Shown here piece after piece: positions 45,509 through 57,355 of a stretch of DNA of 64,000 nucleotides (the stretch's first letter is position 1; every line of letters starts with the position of its first letter). The translations under genes and the position numbers were made by a program. Under the pieces are notes generated by a model. It saw only the letters and a program-made list of their open reading frames with translations. It made no database searches and was not told the DNA's origin. This DNA comes from Ypsolopha sequella (taxonomy: Eukaryota; Arthropoda; Insecta; Lepidoptera; Ypsolophidae), in contig OW203983.1 of assembly GCA_934047225.1 (NCBI GenBank), positions 42,962,310-43,026,309 on the forward strand, read 5' to 3'.

Positions 45509-45779
45509 AATAAAATTTTATTTACAGAATCTTTAATATATAGCCTCAACAAGATCCATTGGCTCATCTTCCTCCTCCATAAGTTATTCCTCTTGAAATG
45601 GTGGGCTGTTGAGGTGTCGCATCCACAAACTGACGAACAATAAATACTGGCTTTTCTGGCCCAGTACTCCCAAAAAGATTCGGTCGATCGTTTATCGTCC
45701 GAGCATACGTCCATCTCTGACGCACGCATAGAGAGTGTAATAGAGATGGATATACGACTAAACGATATTTGATCGAATT

Positions 45780-46415
45780 TTGTCACTTCGGAGTAGCCCC
45801 TCTGCAGCCACACCTATTACCGCAGCCGGTAGCACAACGACAAAAGATGGATTCCAGGATGCTGGCAGGACAAGAAGGGTTTTTTGTTTTCATGGGGTTG
45901 AGGACTCCAGTTTCATCTCGAACCCACCGTTCTGGATTTAGAGAATTACCCAGCCATAGCTGTACTTATAAGGACACTCGAAACGAGTGGTTTTGTGCTG
46001 CACATTTGGTTGGTGGCAAGGAAGCCAGATTGGTTTTCACCTTGGTGGAGGATTTTATGAAGCAGTTATAACTGTTCAAATCGTCTTTGTTCGGTGGGGC
46101 CTGGTACATGATGAGGAACATCTCTTCCCCAGCTTTGGCGATGGCATCCGGTGTTGAAGATTGATTTTGAAATACCTCAGCTATGGCTTAAGTTTCCTTC
46201 GGCATTTTATTGAAGCAATTGAGGATAGACGCTTTGCTTTTCCCAAAGATAGCGCAAGTTGCGTCACATCCTGTAAAGCTGTGGATGAAGAGGATCAATT
46301 CAGTAAATGACAGCTTCTGTAATTCTGAGGTAGAGAATAACTTGGTTTCGATATTTCTCTTCCAGGTTTTAGGAAGTACATGTTTGTGCTCGGTGTTTTT
46401 AGGATTTTCTGTCAT
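45780..46415 (-). pseudogene. Decayed ORF of an uncharacterised transposon-linked family
   Basis: From ATG 46415 the minus frame reads a TELILFIHSFTGCDATCAIF motif, a stop at 46188-46190, then in the same frame AGEEMFLIMYQAPPNKDDLN, NHSFRVSL, a further stop, LNPERWVRDETG, and ILESIFCRCATGCGNRCGCR. From memory, unnamed arthropod proteins have an FTGCDTTS motif and a C-terminal Cys-rich string of the C-x-C...GCG-x-x-CGCR type. Downstream Cys residues lie in another frame. Function unknown. The context inside long TIRs suggests it was the element's own gene. Confidence 0.65.
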
Positions 46416-47217
46416 TAATTACTTTTGTTTAAAAACCTATAAATAATAATAAATATTTAAACACTATGAGCTACCTCCACGACGTTTTTAAATATCACTT
46501 AATTTATTTAACTTCACAGAAATGAATTATCTAACGGTTCGTTAAACATATTTATCGACTTTAAATAGTCTTGTGTAAGTGGCCTTAAACGATAAATATT
46601 AATAATAATAAATATTTTTATTTATCAATACTTATACACACTACATAACAAGGTAATTTATACCATATACATAACGTAATGTAGATACTTATTGTTCCCA
46701 CTGATGAAAATCTGAACTGAATAGTTTTCTGGCAAAATGACGATTTTGGGCAAAAATATTATCAACGATGTTCCTCTTGCCGTTTTCAATATAATTGCAC
46801 ATATTATTAAAGGAAATGGATTGTTCTACAACTTTTTCTCTGACAATGTTACTGTGAAACGAACGACTGAGGACCCAGATAGGCAAGTTTGATGTAAAAT
46901 GTGACGCAAACTATTATTTTTTCTAATTTACCTGCTTTGAATAGAGTAAATCTTGAAAACCATAAGTCTTACCGTAATTACGTATAGAAGCAAAGTTGTG
47001 GGAAATTTACTAAGCTTTAGTTTCATCCTACAAATATTTTCTCTAAAATATACGGTTTTCGAGTTATGAGTGAAAAACTGAAAAAAGGGACCTTTAACAC
47101 CCTCCCCCCACCCTAGCAGGGGGGGTAATTGAGAGGAATTTATTTGAGGTTTTCCAAGGGACCTATCCCTACACAATCCTGAAGCTTTTGGAACTACATA
47201 ATTTAGTGCCGCTGATT
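46398..47217 (-). repeat. Right terminal inverted repeat of the foldback element
   Basis: Inverse of 44687-45508. The start codon of the core pseudogene lies at its inner edge. Confidence 0.8.
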
Positions 47218-47689
47218 TTTTCATTTAACTTGGATTATTTATAAAAACCGCTTTAAGATTCCATGACATAAAATTTTTAGGTATTCTAAAGCTGGCGTTT
47301 AGAAACGTCAAATTGAAATTGTTTCAATAAATTTACGATGACAGCTCTAAAGCAATTCAACTTAGGGCTTTTAGCGTTTTTCGTATCCTGAAATTACAGC
47401 GTTAAATTTGTTTGACAGCTCTCATTTTAGTAAAATTTAGGTTGCGCCTATTTAGGTGCACTCTAAAAATTTATTAAGTTTCATGCAAGTTTTTTCAGCT
47501 TTTCAACAGTATTGGTAACTTTTATTTGGGGTCTAGGTCGATAGGAACAATCTGGCAGTTTAGCTAAAATATGTGTAAAAACACGACTATGATTTCATGT
47601 GAATTTTGTTTGTACCAATGCAATTCAACAAATAAATTTGATGACTTTGTTATATTCCATGTATGAATCAATCTGCAGCAGTACATCTA
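47218..47689. other. Unassigned DNA
   Basis: No gene. The flank between the foldback element and the RTE tail is AT-rich. Confidence 0.35.
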
Positions 47690-47883
47690 TCCAACAGTCT
47701 GTCTTTGTATTCTGCTGGACATAGGCCTTTCCAAGATTTCGCCACTCTTGGTGGTCCTCTTGGAAGTGATGCCCACACTCACACACGCTGGGCAGGCGGG
47801 TTGGTGAGCACGGTGCCAAAACCCTCGCATCAGTGACACCACTGCCCGTCACCAGTCTGTTTTGTTAAACGCCAGGCTATACC
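47690..47883 (-). mobile_element. RTE-like LINE 3' tail, left part, split by BEL element B
   Basis: TCTGCTGGACATAGGCCTTT, CACACACGCTGGGCAGGCGG and CGCCAGGCTATACC match the tail at 27535-27880. It continues at 57228 after the BEL insertion. Confidence 0.7.
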
Positions 47884-49901
47884 TGTTGGGGAAACCACCA
47901 ACTAAATCCTTTGGCTCCGTCGTGGTTGTGGAAACCGCCAACCCAATCCACTTCCGGCTCCGTAGGGGGTCGACACTGTCGATGGCAGCGTCGTAGTTTC
48001 CCGCAGTCGATTGTAATATCCGGAGGACTGTCCAAATGCAACTTGTAGGGCAGTAAAATAAAAGTCCAAAATTTGTCTCTGCGCAAAGACTCCGACAGGC
48101 CAAGTGGGGGACACCTTTTGCTAGGTTATTGCTGAAACCGAAAAGTTACTATATTCGTATCGAAATCGAGATAATTTTGATTTTGCGCGGCGCGAGGCCC
48201 TGTTCCGCGGTATTACCGCTCAGACGCGCTGTTAATTTTTGACAAAATTTGCAACTTAGTGTCCACCGTTTGACCCGTCCCACCGTGTCTGTTTATTTAA
48301 TAAAACACCTTAAATGTACCTTAAAGTAATACAAAGTTGGTTATTATTGATAATTCTTATCAGCTCCTTATAGGATTACATAAGTTTAAACAATATTCTA
48401 ATTAGAATAGGAAATACAAGGCATTTACTGTGAAAGTTTGACTGAATCTAATGAGTTTGTATACAATGTGTATTGAAATCTAGTTATTTACAATTAATTT
48501 GTTTATGAAAGGTTCTAATTGTGCTAATAACACGTGAAAACATTACTAAAAGTTATTTCAATACATTTTAACAAGGTTTTGAGGTCAAAACGGTAACCAT
48601 TCCAAGTTATATTTATTTATGTATTTATGATATCGTCTCGCTGAAGGCGAGTTATGTGTGAATGCAATACATAGTTAATCGATAGTATATAATCTCGGCT
48701 CGTGTAATTATAGGTTTAATGTTACATTTCAAAGATATTTAATTAAACTAATGATATGGAAATACATAGAAAATACGAGCAAGCAAGATTATAACTTTTA
48801 AAAATACCGACTTTCTTCGACAATATCGGTAAACATTTGTTACGTATATGTACATGGGTATGTATTCTTACAATCCTACATATAACTTAAACAGAACTAC
48901 TTATGTACATACCTGTGTATGTGTTACAATGAGGAATGTTACTGCGTTGTAGCTAGCAACGAGAAAATCATACAATGCGAGTTTTCGCCTGAAAATGTTG
49001 ACCTTCTACGACAATATCAACACATAGTTATATTGCTTAATAGGTAGGTGAGGCTATATTCTCTCCATCTAGGCAATAGTTAAAACAACAGCCCTTTACA
49101 GCTATACTGTTGCGCTATGAAAAATAGTACGGGTTACGCTGTGTGCGCCCCTTTAAGCATGAAAAGTATTTCATGATAAAATAACATTATTATCTTTAGT
49201 TTACGATAATTAGTGGTCGTGAAGCGATGTACAGAGTAATTGCGCTATACATAAGCCGAGAAATGGCAAAAAACATACAAAATGTTTGACTAGAACAAAT
49301 CCGGGAAAATTCAGGAAGAAAAGAGACAACATGATGAGACAACATGATGCGACACGCGCGCCTCTAGCGGTGGAATTCAGAACTATATAATTTTTAATAT
49401 GGGGTCGCGCGGCATTACCGGATAGGCGCGTTTTTGAAGATTTTCGCGTTTTTCGTAAAATATTTCAGATTTTTCATGAAAATAAGTATGCAAAAAGTAT
49501 ATAATTATGTTTAGGAACATCAAGAATTTTTATCCTGTGTGTTAATTTACTCAAATAACTGAAACAGTTAGCTAACGTGGGTTATCGTAAGTATGGATTT
49601 TATATGAATAGTTAGTAGTTCATTTTTCCAGGATTTGTTCTTATTTTTCTTAGGTTTATTACATTCAACGGGATAAGCCCTTATGTCGTAACTTTAATAC
49701 ATTAGTCATAGTCGAGATGCGACTCAAAGCAAAAACAAACAAGACTATTATAGTCTGCTATGTACTAAGTAGTAACTACGATTGCAGTGCGCGGGGAGCT
49801 GTATTTGGTCTTTCTTTGACCTGCTCTCTTCTTGGCTTCAAGCCATGTTCGAGCGAGAAGGTGTTCTCGAAATACGCTATCATTCAGCAGTATTTTCAAC
49901 A
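47884..49901 (-). repeat. 3' LTR of BEL element B
   Basis: 2018 bp, ends TGTTG/CAACA. Same length as, and with no difference that I noticed from, the other LTR. Open frames within it, some repeated in both LTRs, are not genes. Confidence 0.95.
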
Positions 49902-49913
49902 GTCTCCCCCCCG
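49902..49913 (-). promoter_or_regulatory. Polypurine tract of BEL element B
   Basis: On the minus strand GGGGGGGAGAC lies immediately before the 3' LTR, the usual position for the plus-strand primer. Confidence 0.7.
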
Positions 49914-50060
49914 TGCGAAGATAGTGAGCACCAAGTCTTGAATGGAAATACTGATGTGGCTTGTAGTTTCTAGGGAATTTGTGTAATCGGTTCAAGGCCT
50001 CCGACTTTCCGGCAATGTGCCGTTGCGAGCCACCGTATATTTTAAACTAGTGATGGAGCT

Positions 50061-53000
50061 TTACTGTGTAACTGCCGGTGTTTCAGGAACTAGGTTCGTA
50101 GATGTAAGGATAACCAGTCGTGACGTTGGTCGTCGTAGCACACCGTTCTTTGTTCGTATCTCTACCACTCTGATGTTGCCGTCTGGTCCGGGGTGAACTT
50201 TGATTATTTCCCCGCGCGGCCATGTGCCTCGTGGGAGTGAAGCATCCACGATCAACACAATGTCTCCGGGGCTTGGATTGATGAAACCTCTCCCGTGCAA
50301 GTATCTTGGTTGCAATGTGGGTAGGTACTCTTTAGTCCATCTGGTCCAAAAATGGTCGGCCAGACGTTGTACTGCACGCCATGATGTTCGGCTGTCTAGG
50401 CTCGTATCGTCGAAATCTCCAAGGAGTGGGGCACCGTTTGAACATCCAATTAAAAAGTGATTTGGTGTCAATGATTCTGTGTCTTCAGGATCTAGGCTTA
50501 CGTCTGTTAATGGTCTTGAATTCACTATATGTTCAGCTTCTAGCAACAATGTATGTAAGGCCTCTTCTTTAGGGTATCTCTCGTTCAATGTGGCTGCTAA
50601 TGCGACTTTTATGGATCTTACAAGTCGTTCCCAGGCTCCGCCGGCGCTAGGGTTCCCAGGGGGGATGAACTTCCAGGTTATTCCCTTTTCAGCTGCCTTA
50701 TCAATCATATATTTTTCATTCATTTTGTCTAACTCTTCTTTTAATTGTTTATTAGCGAGACAAAAGTTGCTTGCGTTATCGCTTATGCATACAGTGGGTG
50801 CTCCTCTACGAGCAGCGAGTCTTCGTAGCGCCAGGATCATTGAATCGGCGGACAGGGAACATGCTAATTCTATGTGTACTGCTCTAGTAGAAAGACAGGT
50901 GAACAGTGCGCCCCAGCGTTTCTCATGACGTCTTCCAATTGTAACAGTCATTGGGCCAAAATAGTCAACTGCTAGGCATGTGAATGGTCTTTTGTGACGA
51001 TATAATCTTTCTGGAGGCAAATCGCCAAAAGGTGCCGTCAATGGTAAACTTTTGTTCAGCTTGCACCGATAGCAGTTTCTGATAATGTTCTTTACTGTTG
51101 TCCTCAGAGAAGTAATGTAGTATTTCTGACGAAGTTCGTTCATTATTGTCTGATGGTTCCCGTGATTGAAATCTTTGTGATATTGTTCTATTAGCAGTCG
51201 GGTTAATCTATGTTTACCGTCTAGTACGATCGGTTCTTTATAAGTCTCTGGTAGATATTGAGCAGAGCTTATTCTCGTAGACAAGTATATAAAATCGTCG
51301 TGATATTGAAGCGTTAATCGTTGGAGCTTAGAGTTTTTGTCGAGTGGTTGATTTCGTTTTAATTTGGAAATCTCGTTTTTGAAACTGTCGTACTGTATGA
51401 TCTTTAGTAGAGTATTTAGAGCTTGGTTCAAATATTTATTTGATAACGGAATATAATTTTTATTCCCCAGTTGAGAGGGAATATTTTTGCGCGGGTTTTT
51501 TGATAGGTTTTTCAATTTTTTATCGCGTTTTTTATTTGAACGCCATGTCGCGTCCTTGTTTTTATTCGAAATTTTCTTTATGCTGTTAACTGTATTTAAA
51601 GTTTCTTTACTTTTTAATTTTGATTTAAATATGTCGACGGCTTGATACACTCGAGCGTAGACTCTGGTAATTCTTGTGAAGTTCGAGAAGCGTTCAGGTT
51701 TTGGTAACGTCTCAAATGGCTGGACTCTTGTAGATGCAGGTGAGTGAGATAGCAAGATGTTGTTACTATCGAGCGAGAGCGAGAGTGTTGTTTCATTGTC
51801 GGTGAGCGTGGTCGTAGCGATGACGCCTTGCCGCTGCCTTTCTTCGCTTGTGGTCGGCGGTGATTTTTCACTCGTATCTCTGGGCCAACGTTCAGGGTTC
51901 TCATGTAAGAATGCTGGTCCAATAAACCATCTGTGGTTTGCATCAAAGGTAGCAGGAGCGCCTCTGGTAGTATCGTCGTCTCTCGATTTTGCTACATAGA
52001 GATGGTTTACTGACCTCGTGACTTGTTCGGGTTGGCGTTTTGTGTTACAGCCATGTAGTACCCAACCTAATTTGGTTCTTGAGGCGACTGGTTTAGACGG
52101 TGTTCCCATTCTAATTTCTTGTGTATAGATCAGTCTAATATTATCTTGACCTATTAATAATTTTGGTTTTTGGAGGTCATAGGTCAGGTTTATTTTTATG
52201 TCATCGAGATGTGGACAGTCACTTATGTCCTTTTCTGTGACGTCTTGTCTGGGCAATTTCATGTCTGTCAGCGTGTATACGTCACACGTGTTTATATCTC
52301 GCGTGTAAAGTCCGCGTATTTTAATTTTGAGCGCTTGTGACTTAGTTTCTTTTAAACGGTGACCTCCTATGCCATCGAGCAGGAGTTTTTCCGTGGGGCC
52401 TGTGGCACCTATCTCCTTGGCTACTTTGCTATCTAGCAGGGAAATTGAAGCGCCCTCGTCTAGTAGAGCTAATACTTGCGCCGAACCTTCAGGTCCGATC
52501 ACCTCTACGGGTGTTATTTTCAAATAAGCCTTTGTGTTACTCACGGTGTTGACTGACATCGTCTGTCCCTCTCGCACAGGAGCTTTCGAAGCCGACTTTT
52601 CCTTATCGTTCTCCTTTTCTCGCTTCCTATGTAGGAGCTTATGATGTCTACCTCTACATCCATCTAGGCCACATAATCTCTTCCGACAGCCGTACCCGCG
52701 ATGTTTGATGCTCAAGCATAAGAAGCATGCTTGCATTTTCTTCACTGCATCCCATCGTTCGTCTATTTTCATTTCATAGAACTTTCTACACTTGCTTAAC
52801 GTATGTTTCTCCTTGCATAGCGGGCATTCCACTATGACTTGCTTCTGGGCGACCGCTACGACGTCGTTTAATCCTTCGACATCGTCACTCGATTCCTCCT
52901 CAGAATACTCCCGTTCGCTCTCCGATTCATCCGACTGCGAATCATCCTGGCGGTGTACTTGCACTGTCTTCTTTGACATTCGTCCACGGTACTCTTCCTT

Positions 53001-53573
53001 CCGTGACTGTGTTCGTACAACGTCGGTTTCATACGTTTCATACGTATCGGAAAGCTCGCTCAGAAACTGGTTAAGTGCTAGCAATATTGGGCTGTCGCTG
53101 TGTGCAGCTCTGTATTCATACCACTTGAATTTGATGATGAGGCTCAACTTGTTTATTACCTTCTCAGATACGTCGGTTGAATGTAGATAAGCTAGTTCAT
53201 TCATTTGTTGAATAGTCATGACGGTGTTCGCTACCGTGCCCGCAAATGAAGCTAAATTGCGTGCATCGTCCGCTAGAGGCGCCATTCTTTCGAGGTTTGC
53301 TATCTCGCTCTTAATTAGGCGTCTCGGTCGTCCATAACGTTTTTCCAAAGAATTCATGATAAGGATTGGATCCGTACTTGTATACAAGATTGATCTAATA
53401 GCCTCTCTCGCTTTACCTTGCACAGCTTTTCTTATTCTTGCGACGTTTTGTGTCTCTGTGAAGAAACGTTCTGAATCACGATACGTTGATTTGAACGCTA
53501 TCCATTCGCTCGGCTCTCCGCTGAAGTTTAATAATTCCGAGATATATTTCGGAGCTAAACTATGGGTCGGTAG

Positions 53574-53607
<34 letters not shown>

Positions 53608-54437
53608 GCTTGTTGAGAATGTATTGGTGAAGCACTAGCTACCGCTTCGCGAATGGCTTGTACAAAAGTTGTAGTAAATAATTGCAGGTCGGTGCTTGGT
53701 TGCGAAGCCGGGACGGGCAGATTTACACAATTTCTATCTCCCTCTCGCTCCTTCGCTGCTTGTGACGTCATTGAAACCCTTCGTTCCTTAGTTGGTTCCT
53801 CAACCATTGGCTCGGGCCGCTCCCCAACTGACTCGTTCACCCATCGCTCGATTTGTGCTTGCGTTTCAATTCGCGCGGCGTCAATCTCGCAGTCGCTAAG
53901 TGACGTGTCGGAGTCTAAACGCGCTAACTCGTACTCTGAACGTGCTAGTGCCGCCTCTGCCTTTGCTAATTTAATCTGTGCTTCCAACTCGCGCCGCCGT
54001 TTACTAGAAGACGCTTTTGATGCCGTAGATTTTTTATGTCGAGGTTTTGTTACAGTTACGACAGGATTCAAATGAACTTGCTCAAGGTTCTCCCTCTGTT
54101 GCGAAGCTCGTTGATTATCACCCGATCTGCTATCTGTTACTGCTTTCTCTTGAGAACTCTCTTTTGAAACATTCTCTGAGGATGACGACGTGAAACCGGT
54201 CGGTTCTATAGTTGTTTCTGTACTAGTTGTCGTCGTTGAATTTGTTCTTGGTTCAGTTTCTCTTGTCTTATCGGCTATTTTCTGTGCCGTGGGTGCCCCA
54301 CCCGTTGCAGAACTGTTGTTATTCGCAGCTTCTACTACGGTTGCATTATGACTTCCATCTTCCGGTTCATGGATACTTGCTTTAGGGCTGCCACCACTAG
54401 TTCCTTTTCCCTTTACAGATCTTGTTAAACGTCCCAT
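50061..54437 (-). CDS. BEL/Pao B gag-protease-integrase polyprotein without RT
   Basis: ATG 54437 gives 1458 codons with no stop; GTG at 54473 is an upstream alternative. Order: basic N-terminus; Ala/Glu-rich coiled coil (RRRELEAQIKLAKAEAALA); poly-Gln run; DUF1759 gag from about residue 300; Cys/His knuckles CPLCKEKHTLSKC to about 610; aspartic protease LLDEGASISLLDS, Asp near 660; then a join near 820 (DNA about 51980) to DDTTRGAP...RWFIGPAFL, the end of RNase H. The roughly 600 residues of RT and most of RNase H that should lie between are missing, in frame. Integrase follows: HKDFNHGNHQT (H2C2) and D/D/E at about 1158, 1220 and 1270. RT must come in trans. Confidence 0.9.
53571..53608 (-). 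repeat. CAA/CAG trinucleotide run
   Basis: The plus-strand TTG/TTGTTG tract encodes a poly-Gln stretch in the gag region. The antisense poly-Cys frame is not a gene. Confidence 0.8.
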
Positions 54438-55088
54438 CTTCTTGTCTGTGTGGAAAAATATAATTATGTACACCTACTTAGTCCTCCCTATCGGTCCCTA
54501 ACGGTCCCTAATTTCGAGTCTGGGAGAGAAAGCTAAGCTGTATACTTACTTATAGGCCCTACACCTAACGGTCCCTCAACTCGACCACTCTCGGTCCTAA
54601 CTGACCACGTCCGGTCCTAACAGTCCCTACGGGTCCCTACAGGTCCCTATCAGCCTCAGTCAACGGTTGTAGGCTTGGACTTGGTAACCGTTGGAAGGAG
54701 GAATGGATGGTCGTGCAGGTAAGGATATGAGAGATCGCTTAGGTAAATAGAGCAATACAATTGGGCTGGACGCAACCATGAGGTGGGAAACCCTCACTTC
54801 GACACGCTACGAGAATGGTAGCCTTGTCCTCTGACCCAACTGTATCGTACCTCCACGACAGACAACTTCCGTTCGCCAACCCTGCTCTGAGAAGAGCGAG
54901 ACTTGACTAACGTGTGGGCTCGCCTGAAAGACCACACCGCATGTACATGCGTTAACACCCCGATACACGTTTGGCACCGTTAGGTGTGGATCGGTGATGC
55001 CGAGTATTAACTCGTAGAAACTAGAAAGTGACTCTGACAAGAGCTCTTCTCGGGCCCCCGCCCTGGAATCTCGTACGCTTCTCCTTGA

Positions 55089-55179
55089 CTGCTTGGCTTG
55101 GCTGCTTGGCTTAACTGCTTGCCTTGACTGCTTGCCTTGACTGCTTGACTTGACTGCTTGGCTTAACTGCTTGGCTTAG
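55089..55179 (+). repeat. Seven 13-bp tandem units in the BEL leader
   Basis: Units CTGCTTGGCTTGG, CTGCTTGGCTTAA, CTGCTTGCCTTGA and so on repeat seven times without spacing error. Confidence 0.9.
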
Positions 55180-55187
55180 TCCAATCC

Positions 55188-55203
55188 GGCTCTCGAAGGA
55201 CCA
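55188..55203 (-). promoter_or_regulatory. Primer-binding site candidate of BEL element B
   Basis: On the minus strand the LTR end CCCCAACA is followed by GTTTCA and TGGTCCTTCGAGAGCC. The TGG start fits a tRNA 3' CCA end; the tRNA is not identified. Confidence 0.5.
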
Positions 55204-55209
55204 TGAAAC

Positions 55210-57227
55210 TGTTGGGGAAACCACCAACTAAATCCTTTGGCTCCGTCGTGGTTGTGGAAACCGCCAACCCAATCCACTTCCGGCTCCGTAGGGGGTCGAC
55301 ACTGTCGATGGCAGCGTCGTAGTTTCCCGCAGTCGATTGTAATATCCGGAGGACTGTCCAAATGCAACTTGTAGGGCAGTAAAATAAAAGTCCAAAATTT
55401 GTCTCTGCGCAAAGACTCCGACAGGCCAAGTGGGGGACACCTTTTGCTAGGTTATTGCTGAAACCGAAAAGTTACTATATTCGTATCGAAATCGAGATAA
55501 TTTTGATTTTGCGCGGCGCGAGGCCCTGTTCCGCGGTATTACCGCTCAGACGCGCTGTTAATTTTTGACAAAATTTGCAACTTAGTGTCCACCGTTTGAC
55601 CCGTCCCACCGTGTCTGTTTATTTAATAAAACACCTTAAATGTACCTTAAAGTAATACAAAGTTGGTTATTATTGATAATTCTTATCAGCTCCTTATAGG
55701 ATTACATAAGTTTAAACAATATTCTAATTAGAATAGGAAATACAAGGCATTTACTGTGAAAGTTTGACTGAATCTAATGAGTTTGTATACAATGTGTATT
55801 GAAATCTAGTTATTTACAATTAATTTGTTTATGAAAGGTTCTAATTGTGCTAATAACACGTGAAAACATTACTAAAAGTTATTTCAATACATTTTAACAA
55901 GGTTTTGAGGTCAAAACGGTAACCATTCCAAGTTATATTTATTTATGTATTTATGATATCGTCTCGCTGAAGGCGAGTTATGTGTGAATGCAATACATAG
56001 TTAATCGATAGTATATAATCTCGGCTCGTGTAATTATAGGTTTAATGTTACATTTCAAAGATATTTAATTAAACTAATGATATGGAAATACATAGAAAAT
56101 ACGAGCAAGCAAGATTATAACTTTTAAAAATACCGACTTTCTTCGACAATATCGGTAAACATTTGTTACGTATATGTACATGGGTATGTATTCTTACAAT
56201 CCTACATATAACTTAAACAGAACTACTTATGTACATACCTGTGTATGTGTTACAATGAGGAATGTTACTGCGTTGTAGCTAGCAACGAGAAAATCATACA
56301 ATGCGAGTTTTCGCCTGAAAATGTTGACCTTCTACGACAATATCAACACATAGTTATATTGCTTAATAGGTAGGTGAGGCTATATTCTCTCCATCTAGGC
56401 AATAGTTAAAACAACAGCCCTTTACAGCTATACTGTTGCGCTATGAAAAATAGTACGGGTTACGCTGTGTGCGCCCCTTTAAGCATGAAAAGTATTTCAT
56501 GATAAAATAACATTATTATCTTTAGTTTACGATAATTAGTGGTCGTGAAGCGATGTACAGAGTAATTGCGCTATACATAAGCCGAGAAATGGCAAAAAAC
56601 ATACAAAATGTTTGACTAGAACAAATCCGGGAAAATTCAGGAAGAAAAGAGACAACATGATGAGACAACATGATGCGACACGCGCGCCTCTAGCGGTGGA
56701 ATTCAGAACTATATAATTTTTAATATGGGGTCGCGCGGCATTACCGGATAGGCGCGTTTTTGAAGATTTTCGCGTTTTTCGTAAAATATTTCAGATTTTT
56801 CATGAAAATAAGTATGCAAAAAGTATATAATTATGTTTAGGAACATCAAGAATTTTTATCCTGTGTGTTAATTTACTCAAATAACTGAAACAGTTAGCTA
56901 ACGTGGGTTATCGTAAGTATGGATTTTATATGAATAGTTAGTAGTTCATTTTTCCAGGATTTGTTCTTATTTTTCTTAGGTTTATTACATTCAACGGGAT
57001 AAGCCCTTATGTCGTAACTTTAATACATTAGTCATAGTCGAGATGCGACTCAAAGCAAAAACAAACAAGACTATTATAGTCTGCTATGTACTAAGTAGTA
57101 ACTACGATTGCAGTGCGCGGGGAGCTGTATTTGGTCTTTCTTTGACCTGCTCTCTTCTTGGCTTCAAGCCATGTTCGAGCGAGAAGGTGTTCTCGAAATA
57201 CGCTATCATTCAGCAGTATTTTCAACA
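55210..57227 (-). repeat. 5' LTR of BEL element B
   Basis: 2018 bp; equal in length to the 3' LTR and matching it in every stretch compared. Recent insertion follows from this. Confidence 0.95.
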
Positions 57228-57355
57228 ATACCGCCATCAATCGGTCCTAGCCATAGTGAGGGACCTGGTTGTGCCGGTTTCAGGGCTCTCTTACTATCTC
57301 CGAATTAGTTAACTCGGGGGGTTTGTCAGTAAGATGGTAGTAAAGTCAAGCCGCA
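57228..57355 (-). mobile_element. RTE-like LINE 3' tail, right part
   Basis: Starts with the ATACC duplication and continues CGCCATCAATCGGTCC, as in 27735-27870. It is the other half of 47690-47883. Confidence 0.7.

Larger units (their letters stand above)
44687..47217. mobile_element. Foldback DNA transposon with inverted arms of about 0.8 kb
   Basis: Left arm 44687-45508 and right arm 46398-47217 are near-identical inverted copies. Both start with AATCAGCGGCACTAAATTATG at the outer edge and include the C-rich block CCCCCCCTGCTAGGGTGG. The core (about 890 bp) holds a decayed minus-strand gene. I found no clear target duplication. A shared AATCCAAG further out (44658 and 47231) suggests the true ends may lie slightly outside. 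Confidence 0.8.
54474..55209 (-). other. Leader of BEL element B with tandem repeats
   Basis: The untranslated leader holds a 13-bp tandem repeat, seven units of CTGCTTGGCTTAA-type (plus strand) at 55089-55179, and a decayed CGGTCCCTAA repeat at 54481-54655. A PBS candidate TGGTCCTTCGAGAGCC (minus) lies at 55188-55203. Confidence 0.75.
47884..57227 (-). mobile_element. BEL/Pao element B, complete insertion lacking RT
   Basis: A 9344-bp insertion has two 2018-bp LTRs, TGTTG...CAACA ends and a 5-bp target duplication ATACC (47879-47883 and 57228-57232). It landed in an RTE tail. The PPT GGGGGGGAGAC is next to the 3' LTR (49902-49913) and a PBS candidate next to the 5' LTR. One ORF encodes gag, protease and integrase. 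RT and RNase H are absent. Confidence 0.95.

Noticed and set aside
47849..48114. Three overlapping minus-strand frames at the LTR edge, repeated at 55163-55440
   Set aside because: They lie in the LTRs and appear in both copies; no family motif and no reason to think that they are translated.
53356..53616. Plus-strand open frame ending in poly-Cys
   Set aside because: It is antisense to the poly-Gln run of the BEL gag; the composition comes from the CAA/CAG repeat.
53653..54075. 140-codon plus-strand frame
   Set aside because: Antisense shadow of the BEL gag coiled-coil region.
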